Below are positions 17,113 through 25,666 of a stretch of DNA of 43,440 nucleotides, piece by piece. Numbering within the stretch: the stretch's first letter is position 1; every line of letters begins with the position of its first letter. The DNA is from Niabella sp. (GTDB lineage: Bacteria; Bacteroidota; Bacteroidia; Chitinophagales; Chitinophagaceae), in contig JAGIAQ010000022.1 of assembly GCA_017744795.1 (NCBI GenBank), forward strand, positions 1 through 43,440, in the 5' to 3' direction. The notes beneath the pieces were generated by a model. It ran no database searches. It had not been told where the DNA came from and saw only the letters and a program-made list of their open reading frames with translations. A program made the translations under genes and the position numbers.

Positions 17113-18549
17113 CTAACCGATCCCTATTTCCTTCGCTTTAACCGTCAGAAACTCCAGCGCAGCTTCCCTTGTATTGGGGATAGCTCCGTCCAGGATGGCA
17201 TCTTTCAAAGCATCTTTTAAAATACCCACAGGCTTTGAGGGTTGCAGGTTAAATAGCTGCATGATCTCCAACCCGTCAACCGGGGGCTGCCAGTTGCGGA
17301 TATGATCTTTTTCCTCCACCTCTTTGCTTCGTTCCCGCACCAGTTTAAAGTTTTCCAGGAAGCGCTGTACCTTCTTTTTATTCTTGCTGGTGATGTCTGC
17401 TTCGCAGAGCTGCATCAACGCATCAAAATCTTCACCGGCATCAAATAACAGGCGACGGATGGCGGAGTCGGTAATGTCTTCTTTTGACAGACAGATCGGC
17501 CGCAAATGTAGCTCCACCAGCTTTTTTACAAAACGCATTTTTTCGTTTTGCGGCAGTTTCAGCTGCGCAAAAATTTTGGGAACCATGCGGCCTCCCACCA
17601 CTTCATGCCCGTGAAAGGTCCACCCCGCGCCTTCTTCAAAGCGTTTGGTGGCGGGTTTGGCAATATCGTGCAAAATCGCCGCCCAGCGCAGCCACAGGTC
17701 CTTACTGGTGTTGGCAACGTTATCCAAAACCTGTAAGGTGTGATAAAAGTTATCCTTATGCCCGATGCCTTCTTTAAACTCTGCACCCGACAGATCCGTC
17801 ATTTTCGGGAAAATAATTTTCAGCAAACCCGTTTTATAAAGCAGGTCAAAACCTATGGAGGGCTTGTTCGATAAAATAATTTTATTCAGCTCGTCGGTAA
17901 TGCGCTCCTGCGAAATGATCCGGATCCGGTCCTTGTTTTTTGCGATGGAGGCTAACGTGCTTTCATCAATGGCAAAATTCAGCTGCGAAGCAAAACGAAT
18001 CGCCCGCATCATGCGCAGCGGGTCGTCGCTGAAGGTCTGATCGGGCTCCAATGGCGTAATGATCTTTTTTTCTTCCAGGTGCTGCTGCCCGTTAAACGGA
18101 TCCACCAATTTGCCAAAATCATCTTTATTCAGACTAATGGCCATTGCGTTAATGGTAAAATCCCTTCGGTTCTGGTCATCTTCCAGGGTACCGGGACTTA
18201 CCTCCGGTTTGCGGCTGTTGCGTTGGTAGCTTTCCTTGCGGGCGCCCACGAATTCGATATCAAAAAAGTTGTCCTTTTTTTCAGGCGTGGGTAGGCCAAC
18301 CCTTATATGTGCCGTGCCGAAATTTTTGAAGTAGTTCACTTCCGGCCGGGGCTGAAATAATGCTGCTGTTGCACGGGCCAGTTCAATACCATCTCCAATG
18401 GTGACAATATCCGCGTCTTTGGTAGCACGGCCTAATAACTTGTCCCGCACAAAACCGCCCACCAGGTAGCTTTCCTGGTTGAGTTGCTGCGCTGCTGCTG
18501 CTACTTTATTTATAATAGTGCGTTCGGTATCGTCTAATTGAATATCCAT
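17113..18549 (-). CDS. cca: CCA tRNA nucleotidyltransferase / poly(A) polymerase family with HD domain
   Basis: 478 residues. The N-terminal nucleotidyltransferase head has LVGGFVRDKLLGRATKDADIV (GG plus DxD metal motif) and RRDFTINAMAISL. RMMRAIRFASQLNF begins the neck. An HD phosphohydrolase-like domain follows (ILHDIAKPATKR, FHGHEVVGG). The enzyme adds or repairs the CCA end of tRNA. Class II bacterial enzymes also include poly(A) polymerases; CCA-adding is the usual call for Bacteroidota HD-containing members. Confidence 0.92.
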   Translation of the reverse strand: MDIQLDDTERTIINKVAAAAQQLNQESYLVGGFVRDKLLGRATKDADIVTIGDGIELARATAALFQPRPEVNYFKNFGTAHIRVGLPTPEKKDNFFDIEFVGARKESYQRNSRKPEVSPGTLEDDQNRRDFTINAMAISLNKDDFGKLVDPFNGQQHLEEKKIITPLEPDQTFSDDPLRMMRAIRFASQLNFAIDESTLASIAKNKDRIRIISQERITDELNKIILSNKPSIGFDLLYKTGLLKIIFPKMTDLSGAEFKEGIGHKDNFYHTLQVLDNVANTSKDLWLRWAAILHDIAKPATKRFEEGAGWTFHGHEVVGGRMVPKIFAQLKLPQNEKMRFVKKLVELHLRPICLSKEDITDSAIRRLLFDAGEDFDALMQLCEADITSKNKKKVQRFLENFKLVRERSKEVEEKDHIRNWQPPVDGLEIMQLFNLQPSKPVGILKDALKDAILDGAIPNTREAALEFLTVKAKEIGIG

Positions 18550-19527
18550 GTAGCGGGCAAAGATAACGCTCGTTTCTCGTTTGTGGTTTATTGTTTGATG
18601 TTAGGGTACAATTTGCCAAAAAACGTTTTCGATAGAGCGATTTTAAATTCCTTATTTTATATTTTACATTCAATGCTGTTTTCTTAAGCTTTCCGAACGG
18701 CTCTTTTTATAGTTCTTACAAAGAACAATATGCATTGTTTATAGCATCTTTTGCAAAGTTTGATTGCTAATACAGTCTTTTCATCTTCTATTGATAACTC
18801 CATTCTATTGTGTTTTTTCTCTTACTTTTTTCAGTCGATAAAATAAAAAAGTAAGCAAAAAATCTTGTTCGCAAAAAGGCAAATCCTGCCTAGAACCTTT
18901 TGTTTTGAATACTCTTTTATTTTGTCCGGCAGGAACATAAAAATCTGCGCTTCAGGCCTGATTATGACGCCTCTCCACAGTTTTTATGCTTTGGGAATGG
19001 CTTTGTGGCGTCAAAATCGCCATTCCGCTTGATTTTTCCTTTTGCTGTTTTGCGAACGACCTTCTGAGAAATATTTCTTGTAGTTTATCTTTTCTTTTTC
19101 ATTGGGCAGCGCTTTATCGTGGTCCTTCCTAAGTGCAATAGAAAGCACTCTGGCCAGACGGCTCGGGAGCGCCTATTTTTTACGTAGCGACTGCTTCTTT
19201 TTGACAAACCACTCCCGGAAAAAATCAGCGCAGTAAGGAAACCACGAGGTTGGGGAAATAGCAGCTTCGACCTTCACTTTCGATAAGGCTTTGAAATTGC
19301 TTTTCGATTTGGGTTTTCGTGTGCGCGGGCGGTCGAACGGCCGGAGGCATTCGTTTGACCATGCCCTTTTTGCTCTACTTTTTGGGCGAGCAAAAAGTAG
19401 AAAAAACAAAACGGTCGATGGTAGGGGGAATTATACAAGCTTGCAGAGGCGCAATGCCTCCGCCTTGTAGGCACTTCCTTTTGGGGCTTAAAGAAACGAC
19501 TTTGAATCAGAAATCAGTAATTCGTCG
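18550..19527. other. About 1 kb without a convincing gene, rich in inverted repeats
   Basis: Short ORFs here show no family resemblance. Visible structure: CTTACTTTTTT/AAAAAAGTAAG (18821-18831 and 18845-18855); GTTCGCAAAA/TTTTGCGAAC (18867-18876 and 19048-19057) enclosing TGACGCC/GGCGTCA (18965-18971 and 19007-19013) and an interlocking GGAATGGC/GCCATTCC (18994-19001 and 19019-19026); and CTACTTTTTG/CAAAAAGTAG (19375-19384 and 19391-19400). It could be a large structured repeat element or non-coding RNA. Confidence 0.5.
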
Positions 19528-20094
19528 CTACCGGATTACCTCTACTGTTCCGTCTTTCCAGCGAATGATTGATGAAGGTTGCTGCGGTGTGGTATCGTCC
19601 TGCCGGTATTGCACGATATGATCCACCTGGCTTTTGATAGTATCAGAAATTGTGTCGAAACTGGCCGGAGTGGGTTCGCCGGAAATATTTGCAGAAGTGG
19701 AAACGATGGGTTTGCCAAAGCGTTTGATCAGCGACCGGCAAAATTCGTCTTTACAAAGCCGTATGGCGATACTGCCGTCTTCGGCGGTGAGGTTTTCTGC
19801 AAAACCGATGCCGTGCTCATAGATCACTGTTGTGGGTCGCTCCGTGGTTTCAAGATAATCAAAAAGACTCAGGTCAACCGCGGCGGTGTACTGCATAATA
19901 TCCCGTTCGGTTGCAGCCAGCACGATCAGCGCCTTACTGTCATCTCTTTTTTTTATAGAATAAATTTTTGCCACGGCTGCGGCATTGGTAGCATCACAAC
20001 CCAGGCCCCATACGGTATCTGTAGGGTAAAGGAGGATGCCGCCTTTTCGTAAGGTTTCAACGGAATCTTTAAGGTCTTGTTCAAAATTGATCAT
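19528..20094 (-). CDS. tsaC: L-threonylcarbamoyladenylate synthase (YrdC/Sua5 family)
   Basis: 188 residues, the short YrdC-only form without the Sua5 C-terminal domain. ILLYPTDTVWGLGCDATN and YSIKKRDDSKALIVL are the conserved ATP/threonine-binding motifs; AIRLCKDEFC and PIVSTSANISGEP complete the fold. It makes threonylcarbamoyl-AMP for the t6A37 modification of ANN-decoding tRNAs. Start MINFEQDLKDSVETLRKGG is well placed. Confidence 0.93.
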   Translation of the reverse strand: MINFEQDLKDSVETLRKGGILLYPTDTVWGLGCDATNAAAVAKIYSIKKRDDSKALIVLAATERDIMQYTAAVDLSLFDYLETTERPTTVIYEHGIGFAENLTAEDGSIAIRLCKDEFCRSLIKRFGKPIVSTSANISGEPTPASFDTISDTIKSQVDHIVQYRQDDTTPQQPSSIIRWKDGTVEVIR

Positions 20095-20135
20095 GGATGA
20101 ATTACTATTTACTGGAATGAAAGCTGATGAGCCAT

Positions 20136-20190
20136 ATTGTGCAGTACAAGAGAGCGACGCAAGATTGCCGATAGAAGCTCCGGCGCCGGG
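20136..20190. repeat. TTGCGTCGCAC-family repeat, copy 1 (reverse orientation)
   Basis: The reverse complement reads CTATCGGCAATCTTGCGTCG followed by CTCTCTTGTACTGCAC, closely matching 35377-35452. Further copies are at 25491, 33045 and 39130. Confidence 0.65.
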
Positions 20191-20198
20191 TATAAAAA

Positions 20199-21350
20199 TT
20201 ATAAAACCGAAAGATATAGGTTCATTACATCGTTTATGAAGACCTCCGGCAAAAAACGCTTTGCATTTTCAAATCCTTTTTGTCGCATTTCGTCAGCAAA
20301 AGCGGTATCCGTATAAACTTTTCGTAACCCTGTGGCCATTTCCTCCGGGGCGTCCGGGTTTACCAGCCAGCCCGCATTCCCGGCTATTTCCGGCAGACAG
20401 GACGTGTTCGAAGTGATCACGGGAACGCCGCCCGACATTGCTTCTACAATCGGAATGCCAAAGCCCTCAAAATAAGAAGGGTAGATCATCGCTGTTGCCG
20501 ATTGGTACAATGCCGGCAGGTCTTCCGCAGCTATAAAAGGCTTCTTGCCGGCAAGGGCTAATTGCTCCGATAAAAAAATAACCCGGTCTTCCAGGTCCGC
20601 TTCTTTCAGATAAGCTTTTACTTTTTCTTTAAAGCCCCCGTCGTTACCTACTACTACCAACGGAATAGGAATTTCATTCCGGATCAGCTGCAGGGCCTTG
20701 CAGATATTCAGCAGGTTCTTGCGCTCAATAATGGTGCCCACATGTAGAAAAAATTGCGCCGGCAAATTATATTGCTGCCGGACCGCTGCTTTGCGTTCTT
20801 CCGTTTGGAGGACGCCGAATGCAGGCGGGCAACTTTGATAAATGACTCTGATCTTTTCGGCGGGAATGCCATAGATCCGGATGATGTGGTTCTTGGTCTC
20901 CTCGCTGATCGCCATGATCTTTGTGGCGTGGGTGCAGGCGTACCGCGACTTTGCCCGGTAGATCTTTGTATCGATGGGTTTATATTGATGGGGGTAGAGC
21001 TCGGGGAAAAGATCATGGATGGTCACAATAGAAGGAATGCCTGTTTGGGCAATCCCTACCGGTATTTCATGGCTCAGGCCGTGATACAGATCCAGCCTGT
21101 GTTTCACCAGGTCTTTGGTGATCCACCGGCTGCGCCAGAAGGAGCGTAAAAGTTTATGCAGCGGTGCCGTTGGCAATACTTCGTGCATATTTTTTTGAAC
21201 AGGGTGGAACGATTTTCCCGGTTTGGGATTGAACAGGTAATAGTCGTTTTGCGGAAAATGCTCCGACAATAAACTGATCAGCACCCGGCTAAAAACGCCG
21301 AGTCCCGTATTGTTATGATAGGCTCTTTTGGCTTCAAACCCAATATTCAT
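20199..21350 (-). CDS. Glycosyltransferase family 4 protein
   Basis: 383 residues, GT-B fold. The N-terminal donor-loop region NTGLGVFSRVL, the mid-protein HVGTIIERKNLLNICKALQLI hinge, and the C-terminal nucleotide-sugar motif GFGIPIVEAMSGGVPVITS (E-x7-E variant) followed by LPEIAGNAG identify GT4. It probably transfers a hexose in surface polysaccharide or glycolipid synthesis. It is not clustered with other polysaccharide genes here, so the acceptor cannot be inferred. Confidence 0.88.
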   Translation of the reverse strand: MNIGFEAKRAYHNNTGLGVFSRVLISLLSEHFPQNDYYLFNPKPGKSFHPVQKNMHEVLPTAPLHKLLRSFWRSRWITKDLVKHRLDLYHGLSHEIPVGIAQTGIPSIVTIHDLFPELYPHQYKPIDTKIYRAKSRYACTHATKIMAISEETKNHIIRIYGIPAEKIRVIYQSCPPAFGVLQTEERKAAVRQQYNLPAQFFLHVGTIIERKNLLNICKALQLIRNEIPIPLVVVGNDGGFKEKVKAYLKEADLEDRVIFLSEQLALAGKKPFIAAEDLPALYQSATAMIYPSYFEGFGIPIVEAMSGGVPVITSNTSCLPEIAGNAGWLVNPDAPEEMATGLRKVYTDTAFADEMRQKGFENAKRFLPEVFINDVMNLYLSVL

Positions 21351-21393
21351 AGTGGCAAAGTTGGGGTAAATGGGGGAATTGACAAACAGCGGT

Positions 21394-21580
21394 CAGGGCG
21401 AGCGCATAAATTGGCTAAGCCACGAATGCACGAATAAAATGATTAATCTACCCGTAAAACAATGAAAACAAATAGCGCCGGCGGCGCATGGAATTCGTGT
21501 TTATTTTCTGTGAATAGGGCACAGCAGCTAAATTCATTCGTGCATTTGTGGCAATCTTTTAAATTTATGCGTTCGTCCTG
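21394..21580. mobile_element. MITE-like element with terminal inverted repeats and target-site duplication
   Basis: 187 bp. The left end CAGGGCGAGCGCATAAATT matches the reverse complement of the right end (CAGGACGAACGCATAAATT) at 17 of 19 positions. The direct repeat AAACAGCGGT flanks both sides (21384-21393 and 21581-21590). Inside, a second inverted pair GCCACGAATGCACGAAT / ATTCGTGCATTTGTGGC (21419-21435 and 21536-21552) differs at one position. No ORF is encoded, so it would need a transposase in trans. Confidence 0.7.
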
Positions 21581-21677
21581 AAACAGCGGTCAGTAGCCTC
21601 TAAACCCGCGATCACTAAAGTGGGGTATTCGTTATGTACCCATAACACCTTATCCGCTTTTATTCATCGTATTCTGT

Positions 21678-21685
21678 TACCTTTG
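21678..21685 (+). promoter_or_regulatory. -7 box TACCTTTG of dapD
   Basis: Perfect TAnnTTTG match 19 nt before the dapD ATG; no convincing -33 TTTG at the usual distance. Confidence 0.45.
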
Positions 21686-21704
21686 GCCACAAAGTAAAAT
21701 ATTC

Positions 21705-22511
21705 ATGGAAGAACTGATAAAAGCAGCCTGGAGCGACCGGGAGCTGCTGAAAACCAAAAAGTATGAGCAGGCGGTACATGATGTTATTGCCGCATTGGAT
21801 AACGGAACATTGCGCGTGGCACAACCTGACGGGAAAAAATGGGTCGTAAACGAATGGGTAAAGCAGGCTATCCTGCTCTATTTCGGTATTCAGAAAATGC
21901 AAACCTGGGATCTGCCGCCGTTTGAGTTCTATGATAAAATGTTACTGAAGAAAAATTATAAAGATATTGGCGTACGTGCCGTGCCACATGCCGTGGCGCG
22001 TTATGGCGCCTACCTGGCGCCTAATGTGGTATTGATGCCTTCTTATGTAAATATCGGGGCCTATGTGGGCGAAGGTACCATGGTGGATACCTGGGCTACC
22101 GTAGGAAGCTGTGCACAGATCGGTAAAAACGTGCACCTGAGTGGTGGCGTTGGTATTGGCGGGGTATTGGAGCCCCTGCAGGCCAGCCCGGTAATTATTG
22201 AAGATGGATGTTTTTTAGGCAGCCGCTCTATTGTGGTGGAAGGAGTTATTGTAGAGAAAGAAGCCGTATTGGGTGCGAATGTGGTATTAACGCAGAGCAC
22301 TAAGATCATTGATGTAAGCGGCACCATACCCATTGAGGGTAAAGGACGTGTTCCGGCAAGAAGCGTGGTGATCCCCGGCTCTTACGCAAAAAAATTCCCT
22401 GCAGGTGAATACCATGTAAACTGTGCTTTGATCATCGGAAAACGCAAACCCAGCACGGATCTGAAAACCAGTCTGAATGATGCATTGCGCGATTTTAAAG
22501 TAAGCGTATAA
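21705..22511 (+). CDS. dapD: 2,3,4,5-tetrahydropyridine-2,6-dicarboxylate N-succinyltransferase
   Basis: 268 residues of the left-handed beta-helix (hexapeptide) acyltransferase family. The N-terminal helical domain (MEELIKAAWSDRELLKTKKY) and the coil repeats (GAYVGEGTMVDTWATVGSCAQIGKNVHLSGGVGIGGVLEP) match DapD. It acylates tetrahydrodipicolinate with succinyl-CoA in the lysine/diaminopimelate pathway. Full length, apparently monocistronic or cotranscribed with rsgA 82 bp downstream. Confidence 0.95.
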   Translation: MEELIKAAWSDRELLKTKKYEQAVHDVIAALDNGTLRVAQPDGKKWVVNEWVKQAILLYFGIQKMQTWDLPPFEFYDKMLLKKNYKDIGVRAVPHAVARYGAYLAPNVVLMPSYVNIGAYVGEGTMVDTWATVGSCAQIGKNVHLSGGVGIGGVLEPLQASPVIIEDGCFLGSRSIVVEGVIVEKEAVLGANVVLTQSTKIIDVSGTIPIEGKGRVPARSVVIPGSYAKKFPAGEYHVNCALIIGKRKPSTDLKTSLNDALRDFKVSV

Positions 22512-22514
22512 TTT

Positions 22515-22600
22515 TGTTTGAGGTTTGAAGTTTAGGGTTTGAGGTGCGTCTTTAAACCTTGAACCTTGAACCTGAGACCTTGAACTTTAAACCTTGAAGG
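22515..22600. repeat. Tandem CCTTGAA-type repeat forming a hairpin
   Basis: Left half: TTTGAGGTTTGAAGTTTAGG and GTTTGAGGT. Right half: iterations of AACCTTGAA. The halves are roughly complementary, so the transcript could fold back. The last CCTTGAA supplies the TTG start codon of rsgA. Confidence 0.65.
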
Positions 22601-23520
22601 CTTTAGTCTACAAATCTACCGGCAGCTGGTACACCGTTAAAGACGAAGCGGGGCGGTTTCATAATGCCCGGATGAAAGGCGTGTTTAAAATTGACGATAT
22701 TACCAGCACCAACCCGCTGGCCGTTGGTGATTGGGTGGGGATTGAACTGGAAGCAAGCGGGGAAGGAACCGCCTTGATCACCGAAATCTTCCCGCGGAAT
22801 AATTATATCAACCGGCAGTCGCCGCGTGTAAAATACCAGCAGCATATTATTGCGGCCAACCTCGATCAATCGGTATTGATCGCTACCTTAAAGGAGCCGC
22901 GCACTTCCCAGGGGTTTATCGACCGCTTTTTAGTGGTGTGCGAAATGTATCATGTGCCGGCGATTGTGCTGTTTAACAAGACGGATATTTACCGGGAAAA
23001 GGAGTGGAAGAAATACGAGGAACTAGCCAAAATGTATGAAGCTTTAGGCTACGCCGTACATGCGGTTAGTGTTGAAAAAGCGGAAGGACTGGAAGTACTG
23101 CATCAATTGCTGCAAGATAAAACGACGCTCATCAGCGGGCATAGTGGGGTGGGAAAATCTACTCTTGTCAATGCCCTGCTTCCGGGCGAGCGCATTAAAA
23201 CCCAGGATGTGAGCGGCTGGAGCGGGAAAGGGATGCATACCACCACCTTTGCTAACATGTATGACCTGCCGGATGGAGGAAGAATCATAGACACCCCCGG
23301 TATCCGTGAACTGGCCATTACCAACCTGGAAAAAGAAGAGCTGTCTCATTATTTTCCCGAAATGCGGGAGCGGCTGCACCAATGCCAATACAATAACTGC
23401 ATACATGTAAATGAGCCCCACTGCGCTATTAAACAGGCGGTAACGGATGGTGCGATCTATGAAGAGCGGTACATCAGTTATCTGAATATATTGGAGAGTT
23501 TGGAGAACAAGAGTTATTAG
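22594..23520 (+). CDS. rsgA: Small ribosomal subunit biogenesis GTPase RsgA
   Basis: 308 residues. An N-terminal OB-fold is followed by the circularly permuted GTPase order typical of RsgA: NKTD (G4) before the P-loop GHSGVGKSTLVNAL (G1), then DTPGIREL (G3). A C-terminal zinc site follows (CQYNNCIHVNEPHCA: Cys, Cys, His, Cys). It acts in late 30S maturation. The only start preserving the KALVYKSTGSWY N-terminus is TTG at 22594, inside the CCTTGAA repeat. Confidence 0.94.
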   Translation: MKALVYKSTGSWYTVKDEAGRFHNARMKGVFKIDDITSTNPLAVGDWVGIELEASGEGTALITEIFPRNNYINRQSPRVKYQQHIIAANLDQSVLIATLKEPRTSQGFIDRFLVVCEMYHVPAIVLFNKTDIYREKEWKKYEELAKMYEALGYAVHAVSVEKAEGLEVLHQLLQDKTTLISGHSGVGKSTLVNALLPGERIKTQDVSGWSGKGMHTTTFANMYDLPDGGRIIDTPGIRELAITNLEKEELSHYFPEMRERLHQCQYNNCIHVNEPHCAIKQAVTDGAIYEERYISYLNILESLENKSY

Positions 23521-23716
23521 ATTAGCTACTTGTCTTTTGTTATAGCAATAAAATATTGTTTATTGGCGGCAAAAGATATTGTTTGGTAGTAGCGAAAGAT
23601 ACTGGTTTTATTTTTTTTCTGCAGATACTATTAAATAGTTGGCACAGCCTGGCAGAGGTGTTTTTCGATCTTTTAAGAACTTACCGTCTCGCCGCCTTAC
23701 CGGCAAAAAATCACTG

Positions 23717-24262
23717 CTATTTCTTCGAATACTGATCGGCTTCATTGGCCTCATCAAACCAGCTCGCATACTTTATGTAATTATTGGCAATGCGGTTGAT
23801 TTCTCCATTCAACAAATCAGAAGAAATTTCCTTTACCCTTTTGGCGGGCACACCGGCATAAACACCGCCGGCATTGCAAACCGTGCCTTCCAGGATGAGC
23901 GCGCCTGCCGCAATGATACAATCGCTTTGTACTATTGCGTTATCCATAATAATAGCGCCCATGCCCACCAATACATTGTCGTGGATGGTGCAGCCATGCA
24001 CGATGGCATTATGACCAATAGAAACATTATTGCCGATGGTGGTACTTGTCTTTTGATACGTACAATGAATAACCACCCCGTCCTGTATATTTACTTTGTT
24101 GCCGATCCGTATGGAATTTACATCTCCACGCACCACGGTATTGAACCAGAAACTGCAGGCATCACCTGCTATTACATCCCCCACAATGGTTGCATTTGGC
24201 GCAACAAAGCAGTTGGCGCCAATTTGAGGGTGTTTTCCTTCTACCGGTAAAATCACTGCCAT
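23717..24262 (-). CDS. Gamma-carbonic-anhydrase-like hexapeptide-repeat protein (YrdA/PaaY type)
   Basis: 181 residues of left-handed beta-helix with about seven hexapeptide turns (for example FVAPNATIVGDVIAG, NNVSIGHNAIVHGCTIHDN). Conserved metal-site histidines are visible in VIHCTY, IGHNAIVHGC. This group includes gamma-class carbonic anhydrases and uncharacterised YrdA proteins; enzymatic activity is not certain. Convergent with rsgA; 196 bp of AT-rich gap lies between with no clear feature. Confidence 0.87.
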   Translation of the reverse strand: MAVILPVEGKHPQIGANCFVAPNATIVGDVIAGDACSFWFNTVVRGDVNSIRIGNKVNIQDGVVIHCTYQKTSTTIGNNVSIGHNAIVHGCTIHDNVLVGMGAIIMDNAIVQSDCIIAAGALILEGTVCNAGGVYAGVPAKRVKEISSDLLNGEINRIANNYIKYASWFDEANEADQYSKK

Positions 24263-24377
24263 AAAAAATCGTTTCCGCTAAGGTACAAAAAATAGACCGG
24301 GCTTTTGTTAAATGGACGCTTTGATATTAACTTTAAGGCGACCATCATACCAGACCGATTTGGAAAAATAAAAACAC

Positions 24378-25478
24378 ATGCGCTCAATGAATACAACAAG
24401 TAAAGCTAACTGGCTCCATTTTTTACGCAATCTCTTTATCCTGCTGTTTGTTTTCTCAAGCATTGTGAGGGTAGCTGCCCAGGACGTAATAAAGATCAGC
24501 ACCCGTACTACCGATTTGACCAACACCTTGTCCGACACAGAAAAAAAGAGCCTGGATGATCAGTTGTATGCTATAGAACAGAACACGGGACGCCAGGTGG
24601 TCATCGTAATGCTTCCCACTACCGGCAGCCAGTCGGTTGAGGAATATGCCACGGCGTTGTTCCGGGAAAATAAGATCGGATCAAAAGATCAGAACGATGG
24701 TGTTTTGATCCTGGTAGCCAAGGAGGATCATAAGATGCGGATCGAAGTGGGGTATGGACTGGAAGGGACCATAACAGATTTACTAGCGGATGGTATTATC
24801 AACCGCGATATGAAACCCTATTTTAAAGACGATGCTTTTTACGATGGCTTGAACGCGGCTGTCGGGTCTATCCGTTCCTTGCTGGATGGGTCGGCTTCGG
24901 AAGCTATGAAACAAAACCTGAAAACGGCAGATGAAGCGCAGCCTGCCCGGCATGTTACGAAGGACGGGCATGTATTTATTTTTCTGATCCTGCTTTCAGC
25001 CCTATGCGGCGTGCTTTATGGCCGGGAACTTATAGGTTTTAAAGCCCTGGCATTGCTGTTGGTGGCAGGGCTTGTCCTGGGAGCACTTATGGGAAGAAAT
25101 CCGGCAATCCTGGCCTTGTTTATGATGGTGCCTTTTCCCACTTTTGGGGGCTACGCCGTGGTGCGCTACAAAAAAGCACGGATTGCTGCATTAGTATTGG
25201 TGGCTGTTGTTTTAACCTTGATAGCAATCGGGAAACTATTTGGGGCAGATGTTGTGGTATTCGGGCTCTTTGGCCTTTTCGGGCTCTTCTTTTCGGGCGT
25301 TTTTATTTTTGCCATTATCAATGGCATCAAAAATGGGTTTAGCGGCGGTTCAACCGGCAGCAGCAGCGGATGGAGCTCGTCGGATTCCAGCTCCTGGTCT
25401 TCATCCTCCTCGTCCAGCAGCAGTTTTTCCGGCGGCGGGGGCAGCAGTGGCGGTGGTGGCGCCAGCGGCAGCTGGTGA
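24378..25478 (+). CDS. TPM-domain membrane protein with Ser/Gly-rich tail (YgcG-like)
   Basis: 366 residues. A signal peptide or anchor covers about 1-35, then a TPM (Psb32/YgcG) domain: LTNTLSDTEKKSLDDQLYAIEQ, GSKDQNDGVLILVAKEDHKMRIEVGYGLEG, DLLADGIINRDMKPYF. Several transmembrane segments follow (about 195-310), then a low-complexity tail of Ser and Gly ending SGGGGASGSW. The repetitive GGGGSGGGG tail is typical of YgcG-like proteins. Function unknown; often proposed to act in membrane protein turnover. ATG at 24387 is an alternative start. Confidence 0.88.
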   Translation: MRSMNTTSKANWLHFLRNLFILLFVFSSIVRVAAQDVIKISTRTTDLTNTLSDTEKKSLDDQLYAIEQNTGRQVVIVMLPTTGSQSVEEYATALFRENKIGSKDQNDGVLILVAKEDHKMRIEVGYGLEGTITDLLADGIINRDMKPYFKDDAFYDGLNAAVGSIRSLLDGSASEAMKQNLKTADEAQPARHVTKDGHVFIFLILLSALCGVLYGRELIGFKALALLLVAGLVLGALMGRNPAILALFMMVPFPTFGGYAVVRYKKARIAALVLVAVVLTLIAIGKLFGADVVVFGLFGLFGLFFSGVFIFAIINGIKNGFSGGSTGSSSGWSSSDSSSWSSSSSSSSSFSGGGGSSGGGGASGSW

Positions 25479-25490
25479 TGGTTTATTTTA

Positions 25491-25560
25491 TTGACCCGGC
25501 TGCAGCATAAATGGCATCAGCCTTGCGTCGCACACTTCAGCTTCTGAATATATTGCAGCC
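25491..25560. repeat. TTGCGTCGCAC-family repeat, copy 2
   Basis: Inverted ends GGCTGCA (25498-25504) and TGCAGCC (25554-25560) bracket CAGCCTTGCGTCGCACACTT. Confidence 0.65.
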
Positions 25561-25567
25561 AGCAGAT

Positions 25568-25630
25568 GACACAAAAAAGAAACATCAGCGCAAATCAGCG
25601 CGAAAAATCTGCGAACATCAGCGGGAAACT
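25568..25630. repeat. ATCTGCG-family dispersed repeat, copy 3
   Basis: Contains ATCAGCGCAAATCAGCGCG, AAAATCTGCGAACATCAGCG and GGAAAC, matching the right half of copy 2. Confidence 0.6.
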
Positions 25631-25633
25631 TAT

Positions 25634-25662
25634 GTTGGATGAGTTCGATTTGGTTATTTTTG
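25634..25662 (+). promoter_or_regulatory. Promoter of the kinase-RapZ fusion gene
   Basis: A TTG-containing -33 region (25634-25636) and a perfect -7 TATTTTTG (25655-25662) with 18 bp between. The -7 box ends 4 nt before the ATG, so the mRNA would be leaderless. Confidence 0.5.
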
Positions 25663-25666
25663 TCCG

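Noticed and set aside
19173-19621. Short ORFs in the 1-kb gap before tsaC
   Set aside because: They cross inverted repeats and antisense tsaC, are rich in Arg/Lys and Ser, and match nothing I recognise.
22515-22600. Possible CRISPR-like array of CCTTGAA units
   Set aside because: Units are 7-10 bp with no spacers of constant length; it is a degenerate tandem repeat.
23639-24250. 203-codon + strand ORF opposite the hexapeptide-repeat protein
   Set aside because: The minus-strand frame encodes regular hexapeptide turns; the plus frame does not resemble a protein family.
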